From positions 12,549-76,548 of the forward strand of contig CAKQMS010000011.1 of NCBI GenBank assembly GCA_934254985.1: a DNA stretch of 64,000 nucleotides. Reading direction: 5' to 3'. The DNA is from an uncultured Prevotella sp. (lineage in GTDB: Bacteria > Bacteroidota > Bacteroidia > Bacteroidales > Bacteroidaceae). The position numbers were made by a program, and so were the translations under genes. Positions 51,140-60,488 of the stretch are shown here, in pieces; position 1 is the first letter of the stretch; the number at the start of each line of letters is the position of its first letter. The notes beneath the pieces are model-generated. The model did not search any database, was not told the origin of the DNA, and was given only the letters and a program-made list of their open reading frames with translations.

Positions 51140-52486
51140 TTAGCTTTCCTTTCTCAAAATATCGAGACCCTTGCGTACGATGTCTTGAAGTTCAAGCTTT
51201 GATGAGCATACAAACTCAGCCACAGCGAAGTCTTCTGGAGAAACCTCGTAGATACCAAGCTGCTCCTGGCGGTCGATGTCACCTGCGATGATGGCCTTGA
51301 TAAGGTATTCGCCATATATATCCATTGGCAACACCTTGTCGTATTCGCCGCTCATTATCATGTGGCGCTTGCCACCCTTGATACGTGCATCGATATTGTA
51401 GTTGCGCTTTCCGAAGAGCCATGAGAAGTAGCTATGATTAGCCGAGAACTGATTTAGACGTGGCATTATCCAGCCAAACATCTCGTCAGCATCGTTGCCC
51501 TCAGGGATAACGCAAACCTCAGAAGTATGAGCACCAAGGAAGTCGTCAGCAGTAGCCTTACGACCTGCCAAAGGATTGCCATTAATAATTCTGATACCAT
51601 TCTCGCGTTTAAGTTTTCCTTTAAGTATCATACACAAAGGTGTACCTACCAAGGCTTCTGCATATTCAGGAGTTTTGATTTCAGCGCCTGCTACAGCAAC
51701 CAAGCGAGTAAGGTCTACACGTCCGTTGTTAACCAAACGTCCGATAAACAATACAGCTACAGGGTCGACAGTCCAAACCACTTCCCCCTTGTTTACTGGG
51801 TCAATATGATTAATCTGCACACCAACGTTGGCAGCAGGACAAGGACCTACGAAGCGATTAACCTGAGCATCCTTCAAACCATCCCAAAGTTTGTTGCTGC
51901 TGTTCTTGCCAATACCAACATTCACGTTAGCAATCTTAGCAAGAGCCGAAATACCAGCCTGGAAGTCTGCCTCCTGTCCTTCGAGCTCATACTCAAAGTC
52001 GGCAGCCAAAGGCATGTCGCGGAATGCTGAAACAAAGATAGCCTTAGGATTTGTGTCAGGAGTTGTAGAAACAGCAAAAGGCAGCTGGTTGATATAACCA
52101 AACAAGCCTGCTTCGAGTAACAAATCTTTTACCTTCTGTGCGTCGGCAGAAGCCAAGTCAAGCTTACCGAAGTCACGATACTGCTGCTCTGCGTCGGCAG
52201 TAATTTTAATACTCATCACTTTGCGGCGGTCGCCACGAACAACGGCACTAACGGTACCGCTGACAGGAGAAGCAAATTTCACCTCTGGGAAATTCTTGTT
52301 GACAAACAAAGCGTCGCCTGCCAACACCTTTTCACCCTCCTTAACAACAACCTTGGGGACAACACCGGCAAAGTCGTCGGGAACAAGGGCAAAGTCACCA
52401 ATAGGCGACACAACAGCCTTTCGCTTTTCGGCCTGACCTACGAGCGAAATGTCTAATCCCTTGTGCGTCTCAAAATTTCTGATCAT
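51140..52486 (-). CDS. nqrA: Na+-NQR subunit A
   Basis: A 448-residue soluble-faced subunit, starting MIRNFETHKGLDISLVGQAE. It contains the usual ADALFVNKNFPEVKFASPVSG region (about 60-80) and GPCPAANVGVQINHIDPVNK (near 221). NqrA is associated with quinone binding in the Na+-pumping NADH:quinone oxidoreductase. It is the first gene of the operon and is preceded by a -7 element at 52536. All six subunits are present and in the standard order. Confidence 0.94.
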   Translation of the reverse strand: MIRNFETHKGLDISLVGQAEKRKAVVSPIGDFALVPDDFAGVVPKVVVKEGEKVLAGDALFVNKNFPEVKFASPVSGTVSAVVRGDRRKVMSIKITADAEQQYRDFGKLDLASADAQKVKDLLLEAGLFGYINQLPFAVSTTPDTNPKAIFVSAFRDMPLAADFEYELEGQEADFQAGISALAKIANVNVGIGKNSSNKLWDGLKDAQVNRFVGPCPAANVGVQINHIDPVNKGEVVWTVDPVAVLFIGRLVNNGRVDLTRLVAVAGAEIKTPEYAEALVGTPLCMILKGKLKRENGIRIINGNPLAGRKATADDFLGAHTSEVCVIPEGNDADEMFGWIMPRLNQFSANHSYFSWLFGKRNYNIDARIKGGKRHMIMSGEYDKVLPMDIYGEYLIKAIIAGDIDRQEQLGIYEVSPEDFAVAEFVCSSKLELQDIVRKGLDILRKES

Positions 52487-52535
52487 AACTATATATTAAT
52501 AAGGAATAATTATTATTCTCTATGCTTGATAGCTG

Positions 52536-52543
52536 CAAAATTA
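52536..52543 (-). promoter_or_regulatory. Predicted -7 element of the nqr operon
   Basis: Minus-strand TAATTTTG, about 50 bases before the nqrA ATG; no clear -33 partner is visible. Confidence 0.6.
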
Positions 52544-52583
52544 CAGAATAAATAGGAAAAAGTGATAAAAATAACGTCGTTTG

Positions 52584-52614
52584 TTGCTCGTAAACAAGTA
52601 AATTTGTAATTTTG
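52584..52614 (+). promoter_or_regulatory. Predicted promoter of tamB
   Basis: TTG at 52584-52586, a 20-base spacer and TAATTTTG at 52607-52614; transcription would start near 52621. Confidence 0.7.
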
Positions 52615-52664
52615 TAGACCATTTGCAAAATTATTGACCACAATTTGTAAAATGGTGTTTACAA

Positions 52665-55600
52665 ATGAAAAGACTGAAGACTATAATAAATGCCACGATA
52701 TGGACACTCTGCGCTCTGTATCTTAGTATCGTAGTGCTGCTGAATATTCCGGCAGTACAAGCCTTCGTTGGTAGCCAAACAGCCAATTTCATCGGTAATG
52801 CTCTCGACACCAAGGTGAGCATCGGTCGCATAGACCTTGGATTGCTCAACCGTGTTATTATAGATAATGTACGCATATACGACCAGGCTAACAAAAAGCT
52901 ATTGACTGCCACTCGCCTTTCCGCAAAGATATCATTTACAGACCTTGCAAAGGGTGGCATCACAATATCGTCGGCACAGATTTTCGGCCTTGACGCCAAC
53001 ATTTATCGCAAGGACGAGAAGTCAAACACCAACCTTCAATTCATCATCGACGCATTAGCTTCTAAGGATACCACCAAGACCAAGAAGCCTTTGAATCTTG
53101 AGATTGGCTCGTTGGTGATACGCCATGGCAAGGTGAGATACAACCAGCTTGATTCTCCCGACTACCGACTAACATCGCTAAAGCATATCGACCTTAGCGA
53201 TATAAGTGCGCATATCATTTTGAATAGACTTACCAATGATTCTATAAATCTAAATATCAAGAAGTTAGCCTTGAAAGACAAATCAGGACTTCAACTTCGT
53301 GATTTCAAACTTAGAGCTATAGCAAGCAAGAAGAAAGCAGAAATCGACAAGCTATATATTGCTTTGCCAAAGTCTGAAATAAACATAGATAAAGCGATAG
53401 CTACTTACGATGCAAAGGACAGCAAGTCGCTATTGCCTTCGCTACAATATGAGGCAGAAATGGAGCATAGCCATGTATATCTGCCCGACTTGGCTGCCGT
53501 GGTTCCGGAGCTTGCTAAACTTGCAAATACCATAAACATTTCGACGTCAATATCAGGAACAGGAACCAGCATGAAAGTTGCCCGTTTGGAGATTGATACC
53601 GACAACGGCTCAACAAAACTTAGTACAAATGGTTCGCTAAGTAATGGTTTTGATTCGCCAAAATGGATTGCAAACATAGCACAGCTGAAGGTTGGCAATA
53701 CTACTATAGACAAGGTTCTCAAAGCCTTCAACCCTAATAAGGCTATGCCTACCCCACTCGCCAACCTTGGCGATATAGCTTTCGTGGGCTCTATTGGCGG
53801 TAATGGTAACGACATATCTGCCAACGGCAATCTCAAGACGAGTGCCGGCTCGCTAAAGATTGACGGAGGAAAGGAAAACAGACATTTGTCGCTATCTGTA
53901 AGCACCAACGATTGCAACCTTGCTAAAATTCTCGACAACGACAAGCTCGGCATATTGGCAACAGAAATTAAAGTTACTGCCTTGTTGCAAAACGAAGCTA
54001 AAAAAGCTCTTAATGGCAAGGTTGGTAAAGGCATTCTTGGCAAGATACAGCAGCTGACGGCTAACGGCAATATCGACAAGTTGCAATACAACGGCTACGT
54101 ATATTCCAACATCAATATCGACGGAAAACTTGATGGCAACAACATAAGCGGACAGCTTGCTATCAACGATGATAACATAAAGCTAAATGCCGACGGCGCC
54201 TTCGCTACCGATCATCCAAAGGCAGACCTGCAGTTACAGTTGGGCAACATCTGTCCGAAGGCGTTGGGACTGACAGACAAATGGGGCGACGCATGCTTTG
54301 CAGCTAATGTGGATGCCGACTTTGTAGGTACCAACGTTGATAATGCAAATGGTAATATTGCTATTAGCAACTTCAGCATGGCTACTGCCGAGGATACTTA
54401 CAATATAAGAAACGTATCGCTATCATCACGCTACAACGATGAGCGACATACCATAACGCTAAATTCCGACTTTGCCAACGTTGGCATAACAGGACAATTC
54501 CATATAGCCGACCTCATACAATATGTTGAGAATCTGGTGGCTGAGAAGTTGCCAAGCATACAGCAGCTCACACCTATCAGAACCCGCAAGGCGCCTGACT
54601 GCCGAATGCTGTTCTATGCCGACATCATGAATACCGAACCTCTGCAACGGCTATTGAATGTGCCTGTAGCATTAAAGAAGCCTGCGCGTATAGACGGATA
54701 TATGAATAGTCTGCAGTCGGAACTAAGCATACAGGCGTCTGTGCCACAACTGAGCATTAGCGACCAAGACTATGCCGACATATCGCTTTCTGTATCAACG
54801 CCGGCAGATGCTCTTAACGCTATTCTTAAAGCAAAGAAAGTGTTGAGCAACGGCAACAAGGCTGAATACGCTCTCAACGCCATGGCTGCCAACAATAAGC
54901 TTTCGGCAGCTCTCAACTTCGACAATCATAGCAAGTTGCACATAAAGGGCAACATGAATGCCAACGCTCAATTCTCACGCAACGAAGAAGGCAAGGTGAA
55001 GGCAGTTGTAAATATCATGCCATCGCAGATGATGATAGACGACACCAACTGGAATATCATGAGCTCTACCCTCACCTATTCGCCAAAACATATTGAGATA
55101 GAGAACTTCGCTATAGAGCATGACGACCAGCATATTCATATCAACGGTCTGGCTACTGAAGATAATTCTGATTCGCTAACGGTAGACTTGAAGGATGTTG
55201 ATGTGGCGTATATCCTTAACCTCGTCAACTTCCATGCAGTAGACTTCGACGGCTTAGCTTCGGGCAAGGCTTTTGTCTCAGGCATCTTTGGCACACCTCA
55301 TGCCAAGGCTAACCTTACGGTAAATAAGTTCACTTTCGAAGAAGGAAGAATGGGAACTCTATATGCCGACGTGGCCTGGAACAACGAGCAGGAGCAGATA
55401 GACATCAACGCCAAAGCTAAAGACGAAGGTGGCAGACATACAGACATTAATGGCTATGTATCGCCAAAGCGCAACTATATAGACCTCGGCATTTCTGCCC
55501 ACAACACAAGGGCAGAATTCATGCTTAGCTTCTGTAGTAGCTTTATGGATAAATGCGACGTTAATGCTAATGGCGACGTGAGACTATGGGGCTCGCTAAG

Positions 55601-57101
55601 TGCGCTAAACCTCACGGGCGACCTCGATATAGCTGGCAAGATTGGTATCTCAAGTTTGAACACGGAGTATTCGTTCAATAATGCTCATGTGCGACTATTG
55701 GAGAACGAAATCCTGTTGCCTGGCGACACCATTATCGACCATAGAGGCAACACAGGCGTGGTGACAGGAAGCTTGCATCATGATCATCTCTCTCGCCTTA
55801 CCTACGATATCGGAGTGAAAGCCAACAACCTCTTAGCATACAACTTCGACGGCTCAGACGGTAGCACATTCTATGGCACAGCCTATGCCACGGGTCAATG
55901 CAACATACGCGGACGTAGTGGCGAAGTGGTGATGGATATCGACGTGGTGCCTAATGCGGGTTCTATCGTAACATATAATGTTTCGAGTCCTGACGCCATA
56001 AAGTCGCAAGAGTTTATAAACTGGGCGGATAGAGATTCTATGCAACTACAAGGCACGAAGATTAATCTGCCACAAGGATTGAAGACCTTGGCTGATATGC
56101 CTTCCGACATACGTCTAAACTTCTTGGTGCATACGCAACCTACGGCAACAATACGCTTGATAATGGACAACACAAGTGGCGACTTTATCGACTTGCGCGG
56201 TTCGGGCGTTATTCGCGCCACATATTATAATAAGGGTTCTTTCGACCTCTATGGCAACTACTTGGTGGAGAGTGGCATATATAAACTCACCATTCAGAAT
56301 GCTTTGCACAAAGACTTCGAATTCATGCCTGGCGGCACAATCGCTTTTGGAGGTAATCCTTATGATGCGATATTGAACCTCAAGGCGATGTATCCTGTAA
56401 ACTCCGTAAGCCTCTCCGACTTGCAGTTGGGTCGCTCGTTTACGAGCAACAACATCCGAGTGAACTGTCTCATGAACATTACAGGAACGCCTAATCAGCC
56501 AAAGGTTGACTTCGGACTCGACATGCCTACGGTTAGTAGCGACGCCAAGCAGATGATATACAACCTAATAAATAGCGAGGAGGAGATGAACCAGCAGGTT
56601 ATCTACTTGCTTGCTGTAGGAAGATTCTATTCGCAGGGCAACAACAACGCAAATGCCGAAGGTGAGGCACAAAGCCAGACTACGTTGGCCATGCAGAGTA
56701 TATTGAGCGGACAGATAAGTCAGCAGATAAACTCGCTATTGGGAACGGTTATCAATAACAACAACTGGAACTTTGGAGCCAATATCTCTACAGGCGACGA
56801 AGGATGGAATAATGCTGAATACGAGGGACTGCTGAGCGGTAGACTGCTCAACAATCGTCTGCTCTTTAATGGTCAGTTTGGCTATCGCGACAACGCTAAT
56901 GCCACACAAAGTTTCATCGGCGACTTCGACCTTCGCTATCTTCTCTTCCCTAACGGCAACCTTGCCGTGCGTGTGTACAACCAGTCTAACGACCGCTACT
57001 TCACTCGCAATAGTCTAAACACCCAAGGTCTGGGCTTCATACTAAAGAAAGACTTCAACGGAAGAAGGAAGAGTAAGAAAGGTAAAAAGGTAAAAGAGTA
57101 A
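52665..57101 (+). CDS. tamB: TamB-like translocation and assembly protein (AsmA-like)
   Basis: A 1478-residue envelope protein. A single N-terminal membrane anchor (about residues 8-27) is followed by an AsmA-like beginning and more than 1000 residues of short beta repeats forming the long hydrophobic groove typical of TamB/AsmA proteins. The C-terminal DUF490 domain (about 1130-1460) contains SVSLSDLQLGRSF and ends in a Lys-rich tail. These proteins bridge the inner and outer membranes and help phospholipid transport or outer-membrane protein assembly. There is no tamA nearby, and Bacteroidetes TamB homologues may work with other partners. Its stop lies in a GTAAAAAA repeat. Confidence 0.88.
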   Translation: MKRLKTIINATIWTLCALYLSIVVLLNIPAVQAFVGSQTANFIGNALDTKVSIGRIDLGLLNRVIIDNVRIYDQANKKLLTATRLSAKISFTDLAKGGITISSAQIFGLDANIYRKDEKSNTNLQFIIDALASKDTTKTKKPLNLEIGSLVIRHGKVRYNQLDSPDYRLTSLKHIDLSDISAHIILNRLTNDSINLNIKKLALKDKSGLQLRDFKLRAIASKKKAEIDKLYIALPKSEINIDKAIATYDAKDSKSLLPSLQYEAEMEHSHVYLPDLAAVVPELAKLANTINISTSISGTGTSMKVARLEIDTDNGSTKLSTNGSLSNGFDSPKWIANIAQLKVGNTTIDKVLKAFNPNKAMPTPLANLGDIAFVGSIGGNGNDISANGNLKTSAGSLKIDGGKENRHLSLSVSTNDCNLAKILDNDKLGILATEIKVTALLQNEAKKALNGKVGKGILGKIQQLTANGNIDKLQYNGYVYSNINIDGKLDGNNISGQLAINDDNIKLNADGAFATDHPKADLQLQLGNICPKALGLTDKWGDACFAANVDADFVGTNVDNANGNIAISNFSMATAEDTYNIRNVSLSSRYNDERHTITLNSDFANVGITGQFHIADLIQYVENLVAEKLPSIQQLTPIRTRKAPDCRMLFYADIMNTEPLQRLLNVPVALKKPARIDGYMNSLQSELSIQASVPQLSISDQDYADISLSVSTPADALNAILKAKKVLSNGNKAEYALNAMAANNKLSAALNFDNHSKLHIKGNMNANAQFSRNEEGKVKAVVNIMPSQMMIDDTNWNIMSSTLTYSPKHIEIENFAIEHDDQHIHINGLATEDNSDSLTVDLKDVDVAYILNLVNFHAVDFDGLASGKAFVSGIFGTPHAKANLTVNKFTFEEGRMGTLYADVAWNNEQEQIDINAKAKDEGGRHTDINGYVSPKRNYIDLGISAHNTRAEFMLSFCSSFMDKCDVNANGDVRLWGSLSALNLTGDLDIAGKIGISSLNTEYSFNNAHVRLLENEILLPGDTIIDHRGNTGVVTGSLHHDHLSRLTYDIGVKANNLLAYNFDGSDGSTFYGTAYATGQCNIRGRSGEVVMDIDVVPNAGSIVTYNVSSPDAIKSQEFINWADRDSMQLQGTKINLPQGLKTLADMPSDIRLNFLVHTQPTATIRLIMDNTSGDFIDLRGSGVIRATYYNKGSFDLYGNYLVESGIYKLTIQNALHKDFEFMPGGTIAFGGNPYDAILNLKAMYPVNSVSLSDLQLGRSFTSNNIRVNCLMNITGTPNQPKVDFGLDMPTVSSDAKQMIYNLINSEEEMNQQVIYLLAVGRFYSQGNNNANAEGEAQSQTTLAMQSILSGQISQQINSLLGTVINNNNWNFGANISTGDEGWNNAEYEGLLSGRLLNNRLLFNGQFGYRDNANATQSFIGDFDLRYLLFPNGNLAVRVYNQSNDRYFTRNSLNTQGLGFILKKDFNGRRKSKKGKKVKE

Positions 57102-57148
57102 AAAGTAAAAAAGTAAAAAAGTAAAAAAGTAAAAAAGTAAAAAAGGTA
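57082..57148 (+). repeat. 8-base tandem repeat across the tamB stop codon
   Basis: About eight units based on GTAAAAAA run from the last lysine codons of tamB (57082) through the stop (57099-57101) to 57148. The first units are part of the coding sequence and vary slightly. Confidence 0.85.
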
Positions 57149-57189
57149 AATGAGATATATTATTTTTAAAAACAACCAAAATTTGTAAC

Positions 57190-57612
57190 ATGAAGAAAAA
57201 CATTTTCATTATCGCTATGGCTGCAGTAATGGCAAGTGCTTGCAGCTCATCAAAGCAAGTAGCATCGTCAGCCGACCTTAATGGCGAATGGACAATTGAG
57301 AAAGTTAATGGCACAGCTATCAACAAGAGTGCTGGCGACGAGATTCCATTCCTCGGTTTTGAGGTAGACAAAAAGAATGTATATGGTTGCACAGGTTGCA
57401 ACAATCTGACAGGAACCATGGAAATAAAGGACAACAAGCTCGATCTCTCAAAGATGGGATGCACACAGATGTTGTGCGCAGACATGACAAACGAGCAGAT
57501 TGTTCTTGGCGCGTTGGAGAAAGTAAACTCTTTCAGCATCGACGAGAACGGCAACCTCATCCTTAGCAACAAGCAGGGTAAGGCTGTTATCGAACTTGCT
57601 AAGAAGAAATAA
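57190..57612 (+). CDS. META-domain (HslJ-like) lipoprotein
   Basis: A 140-residue lipoprotein with signal peptide MKKNIFIIAMAAVMASAC (lipobox Cys at 18). The mature part matches the META/HslJ fold: LNGEWTIEKVNGTAI, then GFEVDKKNVYGCTGCNNLTG, and MGCTQMLCAD with two further cysteines that could form a disulphide. The role in the envelope is unclear; HslJ in E. coli is linked to heat and novobiocin tolerance. It follows tamB by about 90 bases; its last codons and stop are repeated four times downstream. Confidence 0.85.
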   Translation: MKKNIFIIAMAAVMASACSSSKQVASSADLNGEWTIEKVNGTAINKSAGDEIPFLGFEVDKKNVYGCTGCNNLTGTMEIKDNKLDLSKMGCTQMLCADMTNEQIVLGALEKVNSFSIDENGNLILSNKQGKAVIELAKKK

Positions 57613-57685
57613 TCCTACTTGCTAAGAAGAAATAATCTTACTTGGTAAGAAGAAATATTCCTACTTGTTAAGAAGAAATATTCCT
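57594..57685 (+). repeat. 23-base tandem repeat across the META gene stop (4 units)
   Basis: Units 57594-57616, 57617-57639, 57640-57662 and 57663-57685 follow ACTTGnTAAGAAGAAATAnTCnT. The first unit is the end of the gene with its TAA; 23 bases shift the frame at each copy. Confidence 0.9.
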
Positions 57686-57941
57686 TCAACCCCAATAAAC
57701 AAATCGCCCTACAAGGGAAAAGTGTTATCAAGACTGATAAGCACTTTAGCCTTTGCAGGGCGTTTTAGTTTTGCCTTCCTGGCTGATTACTATTTAATCT
57801 TTTCCCACATATTCAAATATTAGCAACTTGATTACTCATAATTTGCAATTCGAATACTCGTAATTTGCAATTCGAATACTCGAAATTAGCAAATCGACTA
57901 ATCGAAATTAGCAACACGACTACTCGTAATTAGCCATTCGA
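57613..57941. other. Convergent intergenic region: terminator between two tandem arrays
   Basis: About 330 bases hold the META gene's repeats, the terminator at 57705-57766 and the 22-base array belonging to the helicase gene's 3' end. Nothing else is recognised. Confidence 0.7.
57705..57766 (+). terminator. Terminator between the META and helicase genes
   Basis: A long interrupted stem: CGCCCT (57705) with AGGGCG (57757-57762), an inner GTGTTATCA / TGATAAGCAC hairpin and a T run at 57763. Possibly bidirectional. Confidence 0.75.
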
Positions 57942-57950
57942 TTACTCCAA
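57819..57950 (-). repeat. 22-base tandem repeat across the helicase stop codon (6 units)
   Basis: Six contiguous 22-base units from 57819 to 57950; consensus on the plus strand ATTnGCAAnTCGAnTACTCGnA. The unit at 57929-57950 contains the stop (57942-57944) and last two codons of the helicase. There are no spacers, so this is not a CRISPR. Confidence 0.92.
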
Positions 57951-60479
57951 GATTCTGAACTTGGCAAACTTTAGGAGTAGCTGTTTGGTACCTACGTTTT
58001 CAAATTCTACGGTTGCCTTAGTATTCTCGCCCGAACCTTCTACATTAAGCACCCTGCCAATTCCAAAGCGCAAATGCTCGATGACGTTGCCTGTATGAAG
58101 CGAACCTGCAGAAGCTGACGACTGAGAACTTGCGGAAGTAGATGAAGTAGACATACCAGCCGACGATAGCGAAGAGCCAGAAGATGAAGACGACGGCATC
58201 TGACGTCCGCCTTTTGTCATGGCTTCCGACACACGCTTAAAGTTGCCACCACTTGCAGCAAGCAATTGCTTAAACTTATCTGAGAATGGGTCTACAGCCT
58301 CTTCACTTCTATTGCCACGAGTAATCTTCGGCTTAGGGTCGGCAACAAAGCGGTCGGCAACAGGACGATTGTTTTGCATGCTGCGACCAAAATGAGGAGT
58401 ATCGCTATCCCATCCATGAGCTCCACGATAAGGCGTATTAGACTCGTAGTTGTCGCCACCCCAACGAGAGCTACGTGATGACTCGCCCATAGACTGATTC
58501 TGGATAGATACATACTTAGAGCTAATCTCGCGCAAGAACATGCTTGGGTTCATAAACTCAGCACGACCATAGCGGAAGCGTGACTTCACGTGTGTGATAT
58601 AGCAATGCTTCTCGGCACGAGTCATGGCAACATACATCAGTCGTCGCTCCTCTTCAAGACCGCGTGGAGAGTCCATACTCATTTGGCTTGGGAAGATGGA
58701 ATCTTCTACACCAACGATAAAGACGGTATTAAACTCCAATCCCTTGGCGGCATGAACCGTCATGAGCGACACACGATTTTGAGTATCGCCATCTTCGTCG
58801 CTCTCAAGGTCGGTAAGCAACGACACCTCTTGCAGATAGTTAGAGAGATAAATATCATTCTCCCTACCCTCTTCGCGTTGAGCCTCTACGAAGTCGTGGA
58901 TAGAAGAAATGAAGGCGTCGATATTCTCACGACGAGTTTCGCCCTCTACCGTCACGTCGGCAGCAAGGTCTGCCATGATGCCGCTATTCTTGAGGATATC
59001 CTTGCCAAGAGTGTAGGCGTCGGTAACGTTGACCTCAGCCACAAAACTATCTATAAGTTGCTTAAAGCGGTCGAGCTTGGTGAGAGTTCCCTTGTTGACA
59101 TCAAGCTTATAGAGCGCAGGATTTTCCAACAAGCGCCAGAAGCTAACGCTATATTCTACGGCAGCCGAAGCAAGTTTCTGAATTGTTGTGTTGCCTATGC
59201 CACGAGCAGGATAGTTGACCACACGACGGAAAGCCTCTTCGTCATTAGGATTGGCTACAAGTCGGAAATATGCCATCACATCCTTTATCTCCTTACGTTG
59301 ATAGAAGCTCTGACCGCCAAAGATGGTATACGGAATATTCTGCTTGCGCAGTTCTTCCTCGAAACTTCTACAAAGGGCGTTGGCACGATAAAGGATAGCG
59401 AAGTCGGAATATTGACTATTCTCACGATTCACATATCGCTTGATGGTATTGCAAACCACGATAGCCTCTTCCTTATCAGAATAGGTCTCGATTACCGAAA
59501 TCTTGTCGCCCTCCTCATTCTCGCTATACACCTGCTTCGGTATCTGCCTACGGTTTTTCTGCATGATGCTGTTGGCAGCTTCAACGATAGTTTGAGTGGA
59601 ACGATAGTTGCGCTCAAGCTTGAAGAGCAAAGCATGAGGATATTGATGTTGGAAGTCGAGGATGTTGTCGATATTGGCACCACGAAAGGCATAGATACTT
59701 TGGTAGTCGTCGCCAACTACGCAGATGCGTTGGTTTTCGCGAGTAAGGAGAGTAAGTATGCGTTGCTGAGCATAGTTGGTGTCTTGATACTCATCCACGA
59801 GCACATAGGCAAACCTCTCGGCATATTTTCTCCTTACCGTCTCGTTTTCCGACAACAGACGGAAAGTGAGTACCAGCAAGTCGTCGAAGTCCATGGCATT
59901 AGCCTGCAAGAGTCGTTGCTGATAGATGCGATATATTTCAGCTGTTTGCGGTATCTGCGCACGAGCATCACGCTCGGCAATATAGTTGTCGACAGCATAA
60001 GCCTCAGGAGCCACAAGTTTGTTTTTGGCCAACGAAATATGCTTATGCACGGTAGCTGGCTTATATAGCTTGTCGTCGAGTTTTAGTTCCTTAGCGATAT
60101 TCTTGAGAAGCGAACGCGAATCGGCTTCATCATAAATAGTAAATTGCGAAGAATATCCTATATGCTCAGCCTCGGCACGAAGTATGCGTGCAAATACCGA
60201 GTGGAATGTGCCCATATTAAGTCGCAAGGCTGCCTGCTCGCCCACGATAGTGGCGATACGCTCTTTCATCTCCTTGGCAGCCTTGTTGGTAAAGGTAAGG
60301 GCAAGGATGCTCCATGGCTGCAAGCCACGAGCTATGAGGTAGGCTATCTTATATGTAAGCACACGAGTCTTGCCCGAGCCTGCGCCGGCAATAACAAGTT
60401 GCGGACCGTCGAGATATTCTACGGCCTTGCGTTGCGACTCGTTGAGCTGCGAGAGAATGTCTTGTATGTTGTAGTCCAT
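57942..60479 (-). CDS. ATP-dependent DNA helicase, UvrD/PcrA family
   Basis: An 845-residue SF1A helicase that unwinds DNA 3' to 5' in repair and replication-conflict resolution. Motifs: Q-motif near 13-18, Walker A AGAGSGKTRV (32-41), DEYQDTN (about 229-235), GDDYQSIYAFRGA (about 257-269), RNYRS, TVHAAKGLEF (about 575) and YVAMTRAEKH (about 621-630). After the helicase core there is a Ser-rich linker (about 755-795) and a C-terminal Tudor-like domain (HTGNVIEHLRFGIGRVL), which in PcrA binds RNA polymerase. The gene is probably cotranscribed with mtgA, 9 bases away. Confidence 0.94.
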   Translation of the reverse strand: MDYNIQDILSQLNESQRKAVEYLDGPQLVIAGAGSGKTRVLTYKIAYLIARGLQPWSILALTFTNKAAKEMKERIATIVGEQAALRLNMGTFHSVFARILRAEAEHIGYSSQFTIYDEADSRSLLKNIAKELKLDDKLYKPATVHKHISLAKNKLVAPEAYAVDNYIAERDARAQIPQTAEIYRIYQQRLLQANAMDFDDLLVLTFRLLSENETVRRKYAERFAYVLVDEYQDTNYAQQRILTLLTRENQRICVVGDDYQSIYAFRGANIDNILDFQHQYPHALLFKLERNYRSTQTIVEAANSIMQKNRRQIPKQVYSENEEGDKISVIETYSDKEEAIVVCNTIKRYVNRENSQYSDFAILYRANALCRSFEEELRKQNIPYTIFGGQSFYQRKEIKDVMAYFRLVANPNDEEAFRRVVNYPARGIGNTTIQKLASAAVEYSVSFWRLLENPALYKLDVNKGTLTKLDRFKQLIDSFVAEVNVTDAYTLGKDILKNSGIMADLAADVTVEGETRRENIDAFISSIHDFVEAQREEGRENDIYLSNYLQEVSLLTDLESDEDGDTQNRVSLMTVHAAKGLEFNTVFIVGVEDSIFPSQMSMDSPRGLEEERRLMYVAMTRAEKHCYITHVKSRFRYGRAEFMNPSMFLREISSKYVSIQNQSMGESSRSSRWGGDNYESNTPYRGAHGWDSDTPHFGRSMQNNRPVADRFVADPKPKITRGNRSEEAVDPFSDKFKQLLAASGGNFKRVSEAMTKGGRQMPSSSSSGSSLSSAGMSTSSTSASSQSSASAGSLHTGNVIEHLRFGIGRVLNVEGSGENTKATVEFENVGTKQLLLKFAKFRILE

Positions 60480-60488
60480 ATTGATGGT

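Noticed and set aside
57819..57950. Possible CRISPR array (six 22-base repeats)
   Set aside because: Units are contiguous without spacers, are diverged, and no cas gene is present; it is a plain tandem array.
58590..60068. 492-codon open frame on the plus strand opposite the helicase
   Set aside because: It is antisense to a clear UvrD/PcrA gene with all motifs intact; the translation has no recognisable domain and reflects codon bias of the true gene.
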